Positions 26,466 through 35,105 of a DNA stretch of 64,000 nucleotides are shown one piece after another (positions within the stretch are counted from its first letter, which is position 1; each line of letters starts with the position of its first letter). The notes beneath the pieces were generated by a model, which worked only from the letters and a program-made list of their open reading frames with translations, had not been told where the DNA came from and did not search any database. Source of the DNA: Pseudomonas sp. GM79 (lineage in GTDB: Bacteria > Pseudomonadota > Gammaproteobacteria > Pseudomonadales > Pseudomonadaceae); contig NZ_AKJE01000002.1 of NCBI RefSeq assembly GCF_000282495.1, forward strand, positions 109,238 to 173,237, given 5' to 3'. The position numbers and the translations under genes were made by a program.

Positions 26466-27110
26466 CTAGGGTAGTGGCTTACCGGCGATTTTCTTGGCTC
26501 TGGCAGGTGTTACGCCCAGCGCCTTGAGAATCATTTCCGCAACCAACAGATCGTGATCCGCCACTACACGCCCTTCGACAACCGAACGCATGGCTCCGGT
26601 TGTGCACGATACGACCATGTCCAGGGCAATCCCTTCGTCCTCATAAGCGAAAGTCCCTGCGCTCAGACCGTCACGCAGGTCGCCCAGCACATGGGCGGCC
26701 AAGCGCGAGCGCATGGTCTGATCGGAATGAATGATGCGCAGCAGTGCGTTAGCCCATTGATGGTCGTACGCGGCCCGGCAGATGAACATGCGCACGCCAA
26801 TCGACAGCCGCTGCGCACCGCAGTGCACGTCCGAGCTCAGGGCGGAAATGGCATCGGAGAACTCGCTCGCCATGGCGATGCCAACCGCCTCGAGAACTTC
26901 GTCACGCGTTCGAAAATAGTTGTAGATGGTGCCGTTGGAGACCGCGGCCTCCGCGGCGACATCGAGCAGTGCAATCTCCCCCACTTCCTTGCGTGCGACC
27001 AGACGCAACGCCGCGTCCACCAAGCCGCGACGGGTGCGTTCCCGCTTCTTGTGGCCTCGAGTGAGAGGCTCTTGCTCAGTTGCTTCTGAAGGAAAAATGG
27101 GGGAAGGCAT
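26466..27110 (-). CDS. TetR-family regulator (TetR2)
   Basis: A 214-residue TetR protein with a basic N-terminal extension (RGHKKRERTRRG) followed by the HTH (LLDVAAEAAVSNGTIYNYFR). Its ligand domain resembles that of TetR1 (both carry an ANG/SIG-x-R-x-FI-R/C-R-A segment and end in a KALGV stretch), so the two may be paralogues. It starts 2 bases after the monooxygenase stop and is therefore cotranscribed with it. Probably autoregulates that operon through the palindromes upstream of the monooxygenase. Confidence 0.87.
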   Translation of the reverse strand: MPSPIFPSEATEQEPLTRGHKKRERTRRGLVDAALRLVARKEVGEIALLDVAAEAAVSNGTIYNYFRTRDEVLEAVGIAMASEFSDAISALSSDVHCGAQRLSIGVRMFICRAAYDHQWANALLRIIHSDQTMRSRLAAHVLGDLRDGLSAGTFAYEDEGIALDMVVSCTTGAMRSVVEGRVVADHDLLVAEMILKALGVTPARAKKIAGKPLP

Positions 27111-27112
27111 CT

Positions 27113-28771
27113 TTACGCTCTTAATCGAGGAGGCTCGTTGATGGTAATGGAAACGTTGTCGGCCGTGGAGTCGGCGCTACCCATCAGGATCTGGCAGTCT
27201 CGAACCAGGCTGCCTGCCTGTGCGCCGGGAGCGTGGTGCATGATGATACGGTCGGGGCGGATCGCGACGAGTGTGCCTTTGGCAGCCAGCGGCAGGATGA
27301 CATGGTTCAGGTCTTCGATGAAGTCGCAAGCGCTGTCGGAGCGCTGACCGCAGGCTCCGATCTGCAAGAAGTGACCTCCCATCTGTATCCAGGAAAAGAC
27401 CTCGGCAGCGCTCAGCAGCGACAACGGGTCGACACCGAATCCGACCAGGGTCAGGTTGTGTCCAAGCGCATCGTCGCTCAGCTGGATCTGCTGTTGCGTG
27501 TTGCGAACCCAGGCCTGGGGAAACAGGCTACCGCGCACCAGTTTGTCGCCACGACGATGATGCATGAACAGACCGTTTTTGAAGATGTTCTTCGGTTTGA
27601 TGTCCAGTTGTTCGAAGTACTTTCTGGTAGCGGGAGTCAACGCCAATGTGCGCATCAGGCCATGGATGAAGAAAGCGGCGATCTTGTTTCTTGGCATCAC
27701 CAGACGGCCCATGAGTTTTGCCAGATTAATCATCGCTTGGGCATGGGGGCGGCGCTCTACGTCATAGGTATCAAGTACTGAAGGCGCGGCTTGGCCGTGA
27801 AGGACCCAGGCCAGTTTCCAGGCAAGGTTGGCACCATCTCGAAGCCCCGCGACGAGACCTTGCCCGACAAAGGGGGGAGTAATGTGGGCGGCATCCCCCA
27901 CAAGGAAAACTTTCCCCCTGCTGAACCTGTTGCAGCAGCGTGCGTGGAATCGATACACCGCCTTGCGCTCGATTTCCAGCTCCTGAGGATTGATCCATGG
28001 CGCAATCAGCCGGGCGATGCTTTCCGGGCTTTCCAGCTCTTCCCGGGATTCGCCTGGGTGCAGCATGAACTCCCAACGCTCTCTTCCGCCAGGAGCGGGC
28101 ATGTGCGGCGTTGGGCGCTTTGGATCACAGAGAAACTCAACGTGATCAATGGCGGACTTATGCCGGTTTTTTACATCGACAATCAGCCAATCCTCTGCAT
28201 AGGTTTGTCCTTCGAACTCCTGGCCGATCAAGGCCCTGACCCTGGAGCTGGCACCATCCGCACCGATCAGGTATCGGGCGCGAATGAAATGCAGATGGCC
28301 GTCCTGGTCCCGAACGGAGGCGACGACACAATCCGGCTCCTCGACCAGATTCTCGAGCTCGAAGCCACCCAGGCTGGTCACTGTCTTGAGCCCGCAGACC
28401 TGTTTACGCATCGCGTGTTCGAGGTCGGGTTGATAGAAGGTCACCAGTTTGGGGTGGCCGTCGATGCACCCGGCGGTGTTGGCTCGACTGAATTGCCCGA
28501 GGACCGGGGAATGCATCTTCACTTCAGGGATGACGATCTTCTCGAAAGCATCTTCCGACAATCCGGCGAGTTGCAGGATGCGCAGCGCCTCGTTGTCCAG
28601 AGCGATGGCACGGGGCATTAGCAGGACCTCATGGGTCTTGTCCACTACCAGTGTCTTTACTCCATAGCGGCCGAGCAGCGCCGCGATTGTCGCCCCTACC
28701 GGGCCGTTACCGACGACCAGCACATCGACGGCGGCGGGAGGCAGTTGCGAAGCTTTTTTGTTGTTGTTCAT
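27113..28771 (-). CDS. FAD-dependent aromatic hydroxylase (MhpA/PheA-like, class A flavin monooxygenase)
   Basis: A 552-residue protein. The FAD-binding GxGxxG motif is VLVVGNGPVGATIAALLG near the N-terminus, the DG motif is LIGADGASSRVRALIG at about residue 175, and the GD motif is VFLVGDAAHITPPFVGQG, followed by LRDGANLAWKLAWVLHG. A C-terminal thioredoxin-like domain (QIGACGQRSDSACDF region) is typical of the MhpA type. It should hydroxylate a phenolic ring to a catechol for the dioxygenase, using NAD(P)H and oxygen. First gene of an operon with TetR2. Substrate uncertain. Confidence 0.88.
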   Translation of the reverse strand: MNNNKKASQLPPAAVDVLVVGNGPVGATIAALLGRYGVKTLVVDKTHEVLLMPRAIALDNEALRILQLAGLSEDAFEKIVIPEVKMHSPVLGQFSRANTAGCIDGHPKLVTFYQPDLEHAMRKQVCGLKTVTSLGGFELENLVEEPDCVVASVRDQDGHLHFIRARYLIGADGASSRVRALIGQEFEGQTYAEDWLIVDVKNRHKSAIDHVEFLCDPKRPTPHMPAPGGRERWEFMLHPGESREELESPESIARLIAPWINPQELEIERKAVYRFHARCCNRFSRGKVFLVGDAAHITPPFVGQGLVAGLRDGANLAWKLAWVLHGQAAPSVLDTYDVERRPHAQAMINLAKLMGRLVMPRNKIAAFFIHGLMRTLALTPATRKYFEQLDIKPKNIFKNGLFMHHRRGDKLVRGSLFPQAWVRNTQQQIQLSDDALGHNLTLVGFGVDPLSLLSAAEVFSWIQMGGHFLQIGACGQRSDSACDFIEDLNHVILPLAAKGTLVAIRPDRIIMHHAPGAQAGSLVRDCQILMGSADSTADNVSITINEPPRLRA

Positions 28772-28798
28772 CTCGAGCCCTTGTTGTGATTGAAGTGG

Positions 28799-28869
28799 TG
28801 AGACGCGTCGGTCTCATCGTCAGGCAAGGTGAAGGTATGTAAAATTGAGACATATTTCAATATTGAAAT
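28799..28869. promoter_or_regulatory. Palindromes upstream of the monooxygenase-TetR2 operon
   Basis: TGAGAC-N6-GTCTCA (28799-28816) begins 28 bases upstream of the monooxygenase start, and ATTTCAATATTGAAAT (28854-28869) is a perfect 16-base palindrome further out. Either could be the TetR2 site; neither resembles the TetR1 operators. The remaining 28870-29107 region shows no gene. Confidence 0.5.
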
Positions 28870-29107
28870 TTTCGTCATTAGCATTTCAAGATCATTACCA
28901 CCTCGGAATGAGGCCATATGTGCTGTGCCAAAGGTGTCAGGGGGCCTTGCGCCGTCGCAACGTCTCATCGAATTGTCCCGCGATGGAGAGCGGGAAGCGT
29001 CTGCATCAATTTCCGACCGGCGAGGCTTGGCTTATGAGCCGATCAGCGTTGTTATTGGAGTAATGGCCCAGTGCTAGAAACTATGTTTTTGTCTTCAGGA
29101 ATCCAAC

Positions 29108-32005
29108 GTGGCGCGTGCGCAGCCTCATCCGAACCCAGTCCAGCTCTGCTTCGTCGAGTTCGAGCTCGACGAAGCCAACGCCTGCTTGTTACGTAACGGA
29201 GAAGCCGTGGCGTTGGCGCCAACGCCCTTCACTCTGCTGTGCGTACTTGCGCGCCAGCCTGGGTCGCTGGTGACCAAAGATGCGTTGCTTGATGCCGTGT
29301 GGGGGCATCGGTTCGTCAGCGATTCAGTGCTGAAGACGGCCATCAGCGATCTGCGCAAGGTGCTGGGCGATGACCCCAGGCAGCCCCGCTTCATCGAGAC
29401 TGTGTCGCGGCGCGGCTATCGCTTCATCGCCGCGCCATCCCCTACCCCTTCGATGCCCCCGGCATCCGCGACGGTGCCGGCGGCCGGTGCGTATCCGTCG
29501 CCGCCATTCATTGGTCGCACCGACAAACTTTCAAGGCTGCAGCGCGCGTGGGAGCGGGCTTACGGTGGGCAACGCGCAGTGGTCTGGCTTGCCGGAGAAC
29601 CAGGCATTGGCAAGACCACGTTGATCGAGCATTTCCTCTCCAGCCTTGGCGACATCGCCTGCGCACGTGGCCATTGCGTGGAGCACTACGGCACCGGCGA
29701 GCCGTACCTGCCTGTGCTGGAAGCGTTGGCCGATCTGTGCCGCAGTGACCCCGCCCTGCCGACGCTGATGCGCGCCGTGGCGCCGACCTGGTTGCTGCAA
29801 CTGCCGTGGCTGAGCACCGCGCAAGAGCGAGACGCGTTGCGGCGCGAGCTTGCCGGCATCGGTCCGGATCGCATGCTGCGGGAAATGGGTGAACTGCTGG
29901 ACCGCTACACCGAGCAGCGTCCGCTGTTGCTGGTGACCGAAGACCTGCATTGGAGTGATCGGGCGACGGTCCAGCTCATCGACTATGTGGCGCGGCGACG
30001 GGGCCGCACTCGGCTTATGTGGCTGGCGAGCTTCCGCGTCGCCGAGGTGGTGGCGCTTGATCATCCGCTCAACTCGTTGCGTCACGAACTGCGCCTGCAA
30101 CGTCTGTGCGAGGAAGTGGTGCTCGACCCGTTCTCGGAAACCGAGGTCGCTGACTATGTCGCATTGCGTTCGGCCTCGCTGGCGCGCGATGAAACCTTCG
30201 TGCGTGCCCTGCATGAGCGCACCGACGGTGTGCCGCTGTTCGTCTCGTCAGTCATCAGTGAAGTGATGGACACAACGGGCGACGACGCCACCATCGAGGC
30301 CCGGCTGGTGGGGATGGCGGTTCCCGAGAACCTCGCGGCCATCATTGATCACTACATCACCAAGCTCGGGCAGGAGCAGCTCGCGCTGCTCTCGGCGGCA
30401 GCGGTATGCGGAGTCGAGTTCCGGGTCGAGACGGTTTCGCTGGCCCTCGAACGCGACCTCGCTTCGGTGGCCCACGCCTGCGAGGAACTGGTGCGCGAGC
30501 AGGTGTGGCTCACGCGGTCGCGAGCCGCCGAACGTGAAGAGACGGTGGAGCTACCCTACTCGTTCCGCCATGCCCTCTTCCGCCAGGTACTGTACGACCG
30601 CACGCCGCGCTCATTGCGTACCCACCTTCATCGCCAGGTTGGCACTGCGCTCGAACGCGAGCGTATGGCCGGCATGCCGGTTGCTGCCTCGGAGCTGGCG
30701 ACGCACTTCGACCGGGCCCGGCAGCCGATGATCGCGCTGCACTACTACGCCGAGGCCGCGGAAGCCGCGCTGCTGCACTTCAGCCCAGCCTTGTGCTTCG
30801 GTCTCACTGAGCGCGCGATGGTCCTGCTGTGGCAGGCGCCGGAAGGGATGGAGCGCGATACACTCGAAATTACCTTGGCCACGCTGCAAGGCGTGTCGGC
30901 TTTCCATACGCTCGGTGTCGGCAGCGAAGCCAGGAACGCGTTCGAACGCGCGTATACGCGGCTAACGGATGTACCCGAGCATCCGATGCGCGGTCGCCTG
31001 CTGCACGGATTCGGCTATCTGCTCGGTCTGCGCGGCGACTATACGTTGGCGCTGGCGGTCGCGGAACGCGCCGAAGCCCTATCGATCGACACGAACGATC
31101 CAGCACTCATGCTGGTGGCGTGCATCGTGCAAGGCGAGGTTCATCATCTCCAGGGGTGCACGCAGGCGACCCGCCGATGGCTGGAGCGCGCACTCGCAAT
31201 CGCCGAGCCGTTGGACATCAGGGCGAACGAGATTTTTGCGGCCGATCCTCAGGTCATGCTGCACGGCATGCTGGCCATAGAACTCGTGCGTTCTGGCCTG
31301 GTTGAGCAAGGCCGGGCTCATATGCAACTGGCGCGGAACCGCGCACAAACGCTTCGCCAGCCTATGACCTGGCTGGTCGCCACCTGGCAGGAGGTGTTGA
31401 TCGAAGTGCGAATGGGAAACCCTGTGCGTGTGGCAGCGCTGGCTGACGACATGCAGACATTGGTCGACGAGTATTCGCTCGCACTGGGGCGCACGGCTTG
31501 CCGCTGGTGGCGCGGCTGGGCTTACGCGCGCAACGGCGCACCGCGCGACGGCTACCGCAGCATCCGCGAGGCCTACGAAGAACACACCGGGCTTGGCATG
31601 CGCTCCGGTGCCAGCGAGGTGCTCGGCTACGCCGCCGAAGCGTTGCTGCTGGCGGGTGATTGCGACGCCGCGCGAGTCGAGCTACAGGAAGCCCTACACG
31701 TTGGGGAAGAACTGGGCGAGCGCGTCTACCTGCCGCAATTGTTGCTGTTGGAGGCATCGATTGCGCGGACGCAGGGCCGGCTCGATGCCGGCAGCATCGC
31801 CGCGCGGCATGCGATTGAGGAGGCGCGTGCCCAAGAAGCACCGTGGCTGGAGCTGCAGGCGTTAGTAGAACTGTGTGAGCACCACGACGCCACGACCGAG
31901 GACCGCCAGGCCTTGGCGGTGCTGCTTGACCAGTTGCCCGAAACGGAGGGAACCGAGCTGGTTAAACGTGCGCGCTCGCTGCTTCAGGGCGCAGAGTCGG
32001 CTTGA
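29108..32005 (+). CDS. Winged-helix/AAA ATPase/TPR transcriptional regulator
   Basis: A 965-residue protein beginning with GTG (AGGAA site about 9 bases upstream). Residues about 10-105 form an OmpR/PhoB-type winged helix (VSDSVLKTAISDLRKVLGDD, FIETVSRRGYRFIA), with no receiver domain. Residues about 135-400 are an AAA-type NTPase with Walker A GEPGIGKTT (Lys169) and Walker B LLLVTEDLHW. The rest is a long TPR-like helical array. This matches signal-integrating STAND regulators in which ATP binding and a sensor array control the DNA-binding end. It precedes an RND operon on the same strand and probably regulates it. The inducer is unknown. Confidence 0.83.
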   Translation: MARAQPHPNPVQLCFVEFELDEANACLLRNGEAVALAPTPFTLLCVLARQPGSLVTKDALLDAVWGHRFVSDSVLKTAISDLRKVLGDDPRQPRFIETVSRRGYRFIAAPSPTPSMPPASATVPAAGAYPSPPFIGRTDKLSRLQRAWERAYGGQRAVVWLAGEPGIGKTTLIEHFLSSLGDIACARGHCVEHYGTGEPYLPVLEALADLCRSDPALPTLMRAVAPTWLLQLPWLSTAQERDALRRELAGIGPDRMLREMGELLDRYTEQRPLLLVTEDLHWSDRATVQLIDYVARRRGRTRLMWLASFRVAEVVALDHPLNSLRHELRLQRLCEEVVLDPFSETEVADYVALRSASLARDETFVRALHERTDGVPLFVSSVISEVMDTTGDDATIEARLVGMAVPENLAAIIDHYITKLGQEQLALLSAAAVCGVEFRVETVSLALERDLASVAHACEELVREQVWLTRSRAAEREETVELPYSFRHALFRQVLYDRTPRSLRTHLHRQVGTALERERMAGMPVAASELATHFDRARQPMIALHYYAEAAEAALLHFSPALCFGLTERAMVLLWQAPEGMERDTLEITLATLQGVSAFHTLGVGSEARNAFERAYTRLTDVPEHPMRGRLLHGFGYLLGLRGDYTLALAVAERAEALSIDTNDPALMLVACIVQGEVHHLQGCTQATRRWLERALAIAEPLDIRANEIFAADPQVMLHGMLAIELVRSGLVEQGRAHMQLARNRAQTLRQPMTWLVATWQEVLIEVRMGNPVRVAALADDMQTLVDEYSLALGRTACRWWRGWAYARNGAPRDGYRSIREAYEEHTGLGMRSGASEVLGYAAEALLLAGDCDAARVELQEALHVGEELGERVYLPQLLLLEASIARTQGRLDAGSIAARHAIEEARAQEAPWLELQALVELCEHHDATTEDRQALAVLLDQLPETEGTELVKRARSLLQGAESA

Positions 32006-32114
32006 TGAGTTAAGGGCTTCGGTGTTCAAGCCGACCGAAATCTGACCTTTCGCTTACGACTTGCCCCAGGGGACGGCCTACGCTGTCGTCGAACTTTCTT
32101 GCCCCTGGTCCGCA

Positions 32115-32330
32115 ATGAGCCTGAACCCTGAATCCAAGTACCCGAACCGCCGCTCATACGTCGTGAAGCTGCGTAGCGATGCCACACCAGGAGCCCTCGC
32201 GGGCCGCCTCGAAAACCTGGTCACCGGGCGTCAGCGCGAGTTTTCGTCCGCCGATGAGTTACTGGAGTCGATTGACTCGGACCTCGCATCGGCGGCCGGC
32301 GAGCACGCGGCAGATACCGACGGCGAGTGA
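32115..32330 (+). CDS. Small 71-residue hypothetical protein
   Basis: ATG 32115 opens a frame starting MSLNPESKYPNRRSYVVKLR and ending in an acidic tail (HAADTDGE). There is no signal peptide or membrane segment; the middle reads LAGRLENLVTGRQREFSSADELLESI, predicted helical and amphipathic. I do not recognise a named family. It lies between the regulator and the RND pump on the same strand, so it is probably in the same transcription unit. Its ribosome-binding site is weak. Confidence 0.55.
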   Translation: MSLNPESKYPNRRSYVVKLRSDATPGALAGRLENLVTGRQREFSSADELLESIDSDLASAAGEHAADTDGE

Positions 32331-32447
32331 CGCCTCCAACATGAATGAGCGCTCGATATGGCGACCGAACGGCGACGCTTCGCTGACGACTTCGCACACA
32401 CCGGGCCCTACGCTGACGCCATCTCGAATCTACACGAGTCCAATCCG

Positions 32448-33962
32448 ATGCCGCGACTTCCAACCTCCCCTCCGCTGATCCGCTACACCGGGCGGACGCC
32501 CCTGCAACATGCCGAACGCCTGCTCGGCGTCGTCGTGGGTGCGGCGCTCGCCGCGTCTTTCGCTCTGGTCTTGACCGGTTGTTCCACAGAGGTCGCCAAG
32601 CCGTCGGTAGACTTGCCGGCCAAGTTCGCCGCAAGCACGGCCTCCGAAATGGAACCCGAAGCCGCGTGGTGGGAGGCGTTCAACGACCCGGTGTTGACGG
32701 ATCTGGTGCGCCGCGCAATGCGCGAGAACCGTGACATCAAGATCGCCGCCGAGCGTGTGCGCACCGCTCGCGCCGGTGAGACGATCAGTCGCTCCTGGCT
32801 CTTTCCGAGTGTCGGAATGTCCGCCTTCGGCTCCGACCGTAGCAGCGGCTACAGCACGGCCAAGAAGCAGGGTTATCCAGATACCAAGACCGTGGGCGCA
32901 GGCCTGGACGTCTCGTGGGAACTTGACCTGAGTGGACGCCTGCGCGCTGGCGCGCAAGCGGCCGATGCCGAAGCACTGGCCGCGGAAGATGGCGTGCGCG
33001 GCGTGCGCCTGCTGGTGATGAGCGACGTCGCCAGCAACTACTTCACGCTGGTCGGCGCACTGCGCCAGGCCGAAACATTAGGCGCGATCGCCAAGGCGCA
33101 GGACGAGACACTGCGCCTGGTTAACGCGCGCCACCGTGTAGGGCTGGCAACCTCCTTCGACGTCGAGCGCGCACAGACCGATGCCGCATCGGCGCGCGCA
33201 CAGATCCCACCGCTGGAGACGCTGGCAGCCGTATCGCGACACCGCATCGCGGTACTGATCGGTGACCAGGCCTTTAATGCCACGAGTATCCAGCCCTCCC
33301 CTGGCAACGTGGTAGCGCCCGAAGCCCGCCAGGGGCAGCCCGCCACCCTGCTACAGCGTCGGCCTGACGTATTGGCGCTGATGGCGCAGCTCGACGCCGC
33401 CAATGCACGCCGTAAACAAGCCGCGGCTGAGTGGTTCCCGCGGCTGTTCCTCGGTGCATCCTACGGCCGCCAAGGCCTTGAGCTGAACGGTCTGGATCTG
33501 GGCGCCGCGCGCTTCACCAATGTGGCCGGTCTGCTTGCGATGCCGATCTTCAACGCCGGGCGTACGCGCGCGATCAACGAGGTCGCCGAGAGCGGCCAGC
33601 GTGAGGCGCTACTGCGCGCCGAGGACGGCATTGTGCGCGCGCTTGAAGACGTGGAGAACGCCCTCGTCACGCAGACGCAAGAGCGTCAGCGCGCCCAGTC
33701 ATTGCAGTCGGCCACCGAGTCCGCTGAGGCGGCGCTGAGCCACGCGCAATCGCTTTACGACAGGGGGCAGATCGACCTGTTGCCGCTGCTGGACGCGCAA
33801 CGGGCACGCCTGGCAGTGCGCCTGAATGCCAACGACAGCAACACCCGCCTGCTGCTCGATAGCGTGCAGCTCTATAAGGCACTGGGCGGGGGCTGGCAGG
33901 TGTTCGAACAATCCGTCACTCCCACCGCAGCCACCCAAGCCGACCGGCCACCACTTTCTTAA
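32448..33962 (+). CDS. Outer-membrane efflux lipoprotein (NodT/OprM family)
   Basis: A protein of about 504 residues with two outer-membrane efflux (TolC-like) domains. The start MPRLPTSPPL (32448) is taken over an upstream Met at 32358. An N-terminal segment leads to the lipobox VLTGC, so the mature protein would start with a lipidated Cys. Repeat features include LVNARHRVGLATSFDVERAQ and SLYDRGQIDLLPLLDAQRA, typical of OprM-type channels. It is the first pump gene, before the adaptor and permease, whereas most Pseudomonas RND operons have the channel last. This order and codon use suggest import from another proteobacterium. Confidence 0.88.
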   Translation: MPRLPTSPPLIRYTGRTPLQHAERLLGVVVGAALAASFALVLTGCSTEVAKPSVDLPAKFAASTASEMEPEAAWWEAFNDPVLTDLVRRAMRENRDIKIAAERVRTARAGETISRSWLFPSVGMSAFGSDRSSGYSTAKKQGYPDTKTVGAGLDVSWELDLSGRLRAGAQAADAEALAAEDGVRGVRLLVMSDVASNYFTLVGALRQAETLGAIAKAQDETLRLVNARHRVGLATSFDVERAQTDAASARAQIPPLETLAAVSRHRIAVLIGDQAFNATSIQPSPGNVVAPEARQGQPATLLQRRPDVLALMAQLDAANARRKQAAAEWFPRLFLGASYGRQGLELNGLDLGAARFTNVAGLLAMPIFNAGRTRAINEVAESGQREALLRAEDGIVRALEDVENALVTQTQERQRAQSLQSATESAEAALSHAQSLYDRGQIDLLPLLDAQRARLAVRLNANDSNTRLLLDSVQLYKALGGGWQVFEQSVTPTAATQADRPPLS

Positions 33963-33992
33963 GAAACTGCCGTTTTTCAAAGAGGAACCGCC

Positions 33993-35105
33993 TTGAAAAC
34001 CTCCCTTACTGCGGCCGGCGCTTTGGCCGTAGCCGTCATGCTGTCCGCGTGCAGCCCGGACCAGCCAACCGTGCAGGCGCCACGACCGGTACGCACCGTT
34101 GAAATCAGCTACGACAATGCCCGCGACATCAGTCGCTACGTGGGCACCGTACAGTCGCGACATGAAGTCGACCAGGCCTTCCGCGTGGGCGGCAAAGTCG
34201 CCCAGCGCAACGTCGATGTAGGCCAGTTTGTACGCGAAGGCAGCATATTGGCTGTGCTGGATGACAGCGACTACCGCCTCGCTGAAGAAGCGTCTCGACA
34301 ACAGTGGGCGGTTGCCGCCGAGCAGACGCGTCAGGCCGATTCGGACCGCCAGCGCTTGACTGCGCTGAAGGCTGACGGCTCGGTCAGCGCGGCCGACGAC
34401 GAGCGTGCACATACAAATGCCCAGACCGCGCATGCGACCGCCGAGGCCGAGGCGCGAAAGCTTGAGCTCGCACGCAACCGGCTCAAATACACCGTGCTGC
34501 GCGCCTCGCGTAGCGGCGTCGTCACGGCTGTTCGCGTTGAGGCCGGGCAAGTCGTGGCTGAGGGCCAACCGGTTGTCTCGATCGCGAATCCGGATGAATC
34601 CGAGATCGTTGTTGATGTACCCGAGGATCAGCTGTCCGTCTTCAAGGAGGCGCGTTTCAAGGCCTCGCTGGCAAGTGCGCCGAACGAGATCTTCGATGTC
34701 ACGCTGCGTGAGCTGTCGCCGCAGGCTGCGGCGCAAACGCGCACCTATCGCGCGCGGCTCAAGCCAATGCAGGTGCTGCCGCTGGGCGCCACTGCCACGG
34801 TAACGGCCGAGCGCGTGATGACCAGTGTCTCGGTGGCAGCGGTACCAGCCACGGCACTGACGCAAAGCGGCGGCCAGCCTGCGCTGTGGGTGGTCACGCC
34901 CGAGGGCAAGAATCCGGTAGGCGTCGTCGAACTGGTGCAGGTGGCGGTGTTGGGCTACCGCAACGACGAGGTGCTCGTCTCCGGGCCGCAGGCCGGCGCA
35001 TTGGTCGTTACCGCCGGGGTGCAGAAGATGGCCTCGGGACTGAAGGTCGCGCTTCCCGATGCGGCGATTGTTGACGCGAACATCACGCAGCAGGCCGCCC
35101 GATGA
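33993..35105 (+). CDS. RND efflux periplasmic adaptor (membrane fusion protein)
   Basis: A 370-residue lipoprotein: signal and lipobox LSACS near residue 20, then a barrel-sandwich hybrid (FRVGGKVAQRNVDVGQFV; LRASRSGVVTAVRVEAGQ), a coiled-coil hairpin between about residues 90 and 160, a beta-barrel domain and a membrane-proximal domain near the end. Such adaptors bridge the RND permease and the outer-membrane channel. It starts 30 bases after the channel gene and its stop overlaps the permease start by 4 bases (ATGA). Substrate not predictable. Confidence 0.9.
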   Translation: MKTSLTAAGALAVAVMLSACSPDQPTVQAPRPVRTVEISYDNARDISRYVGTVQSRHEVDQAFRVGGKVAQRNVDVGQFVREGSILAVLDDSDYRLAEEASRQQWAVAAEQTRQADSDRQRLTALKADGSVSAADDERAHTNAQTAHATAEAEARKLELARNRLKYTVLRASRSGVVTAVRVEAGQVVAEGQPVVSIANPDESEIVVDVPEDQLSVFKEARFKASLASAPNEIFDVTLRELSPQAAAQTRTYRARLKPMQVLPLGATATVTAERVMTSVSVAAVPATALTQSGGQPALWVVTPEGKNPVGVVELVQVAVLGYRNDEVLVSGPQAGALVVTAGVQKMASGLKVALPDAAIVDANITQQAAR

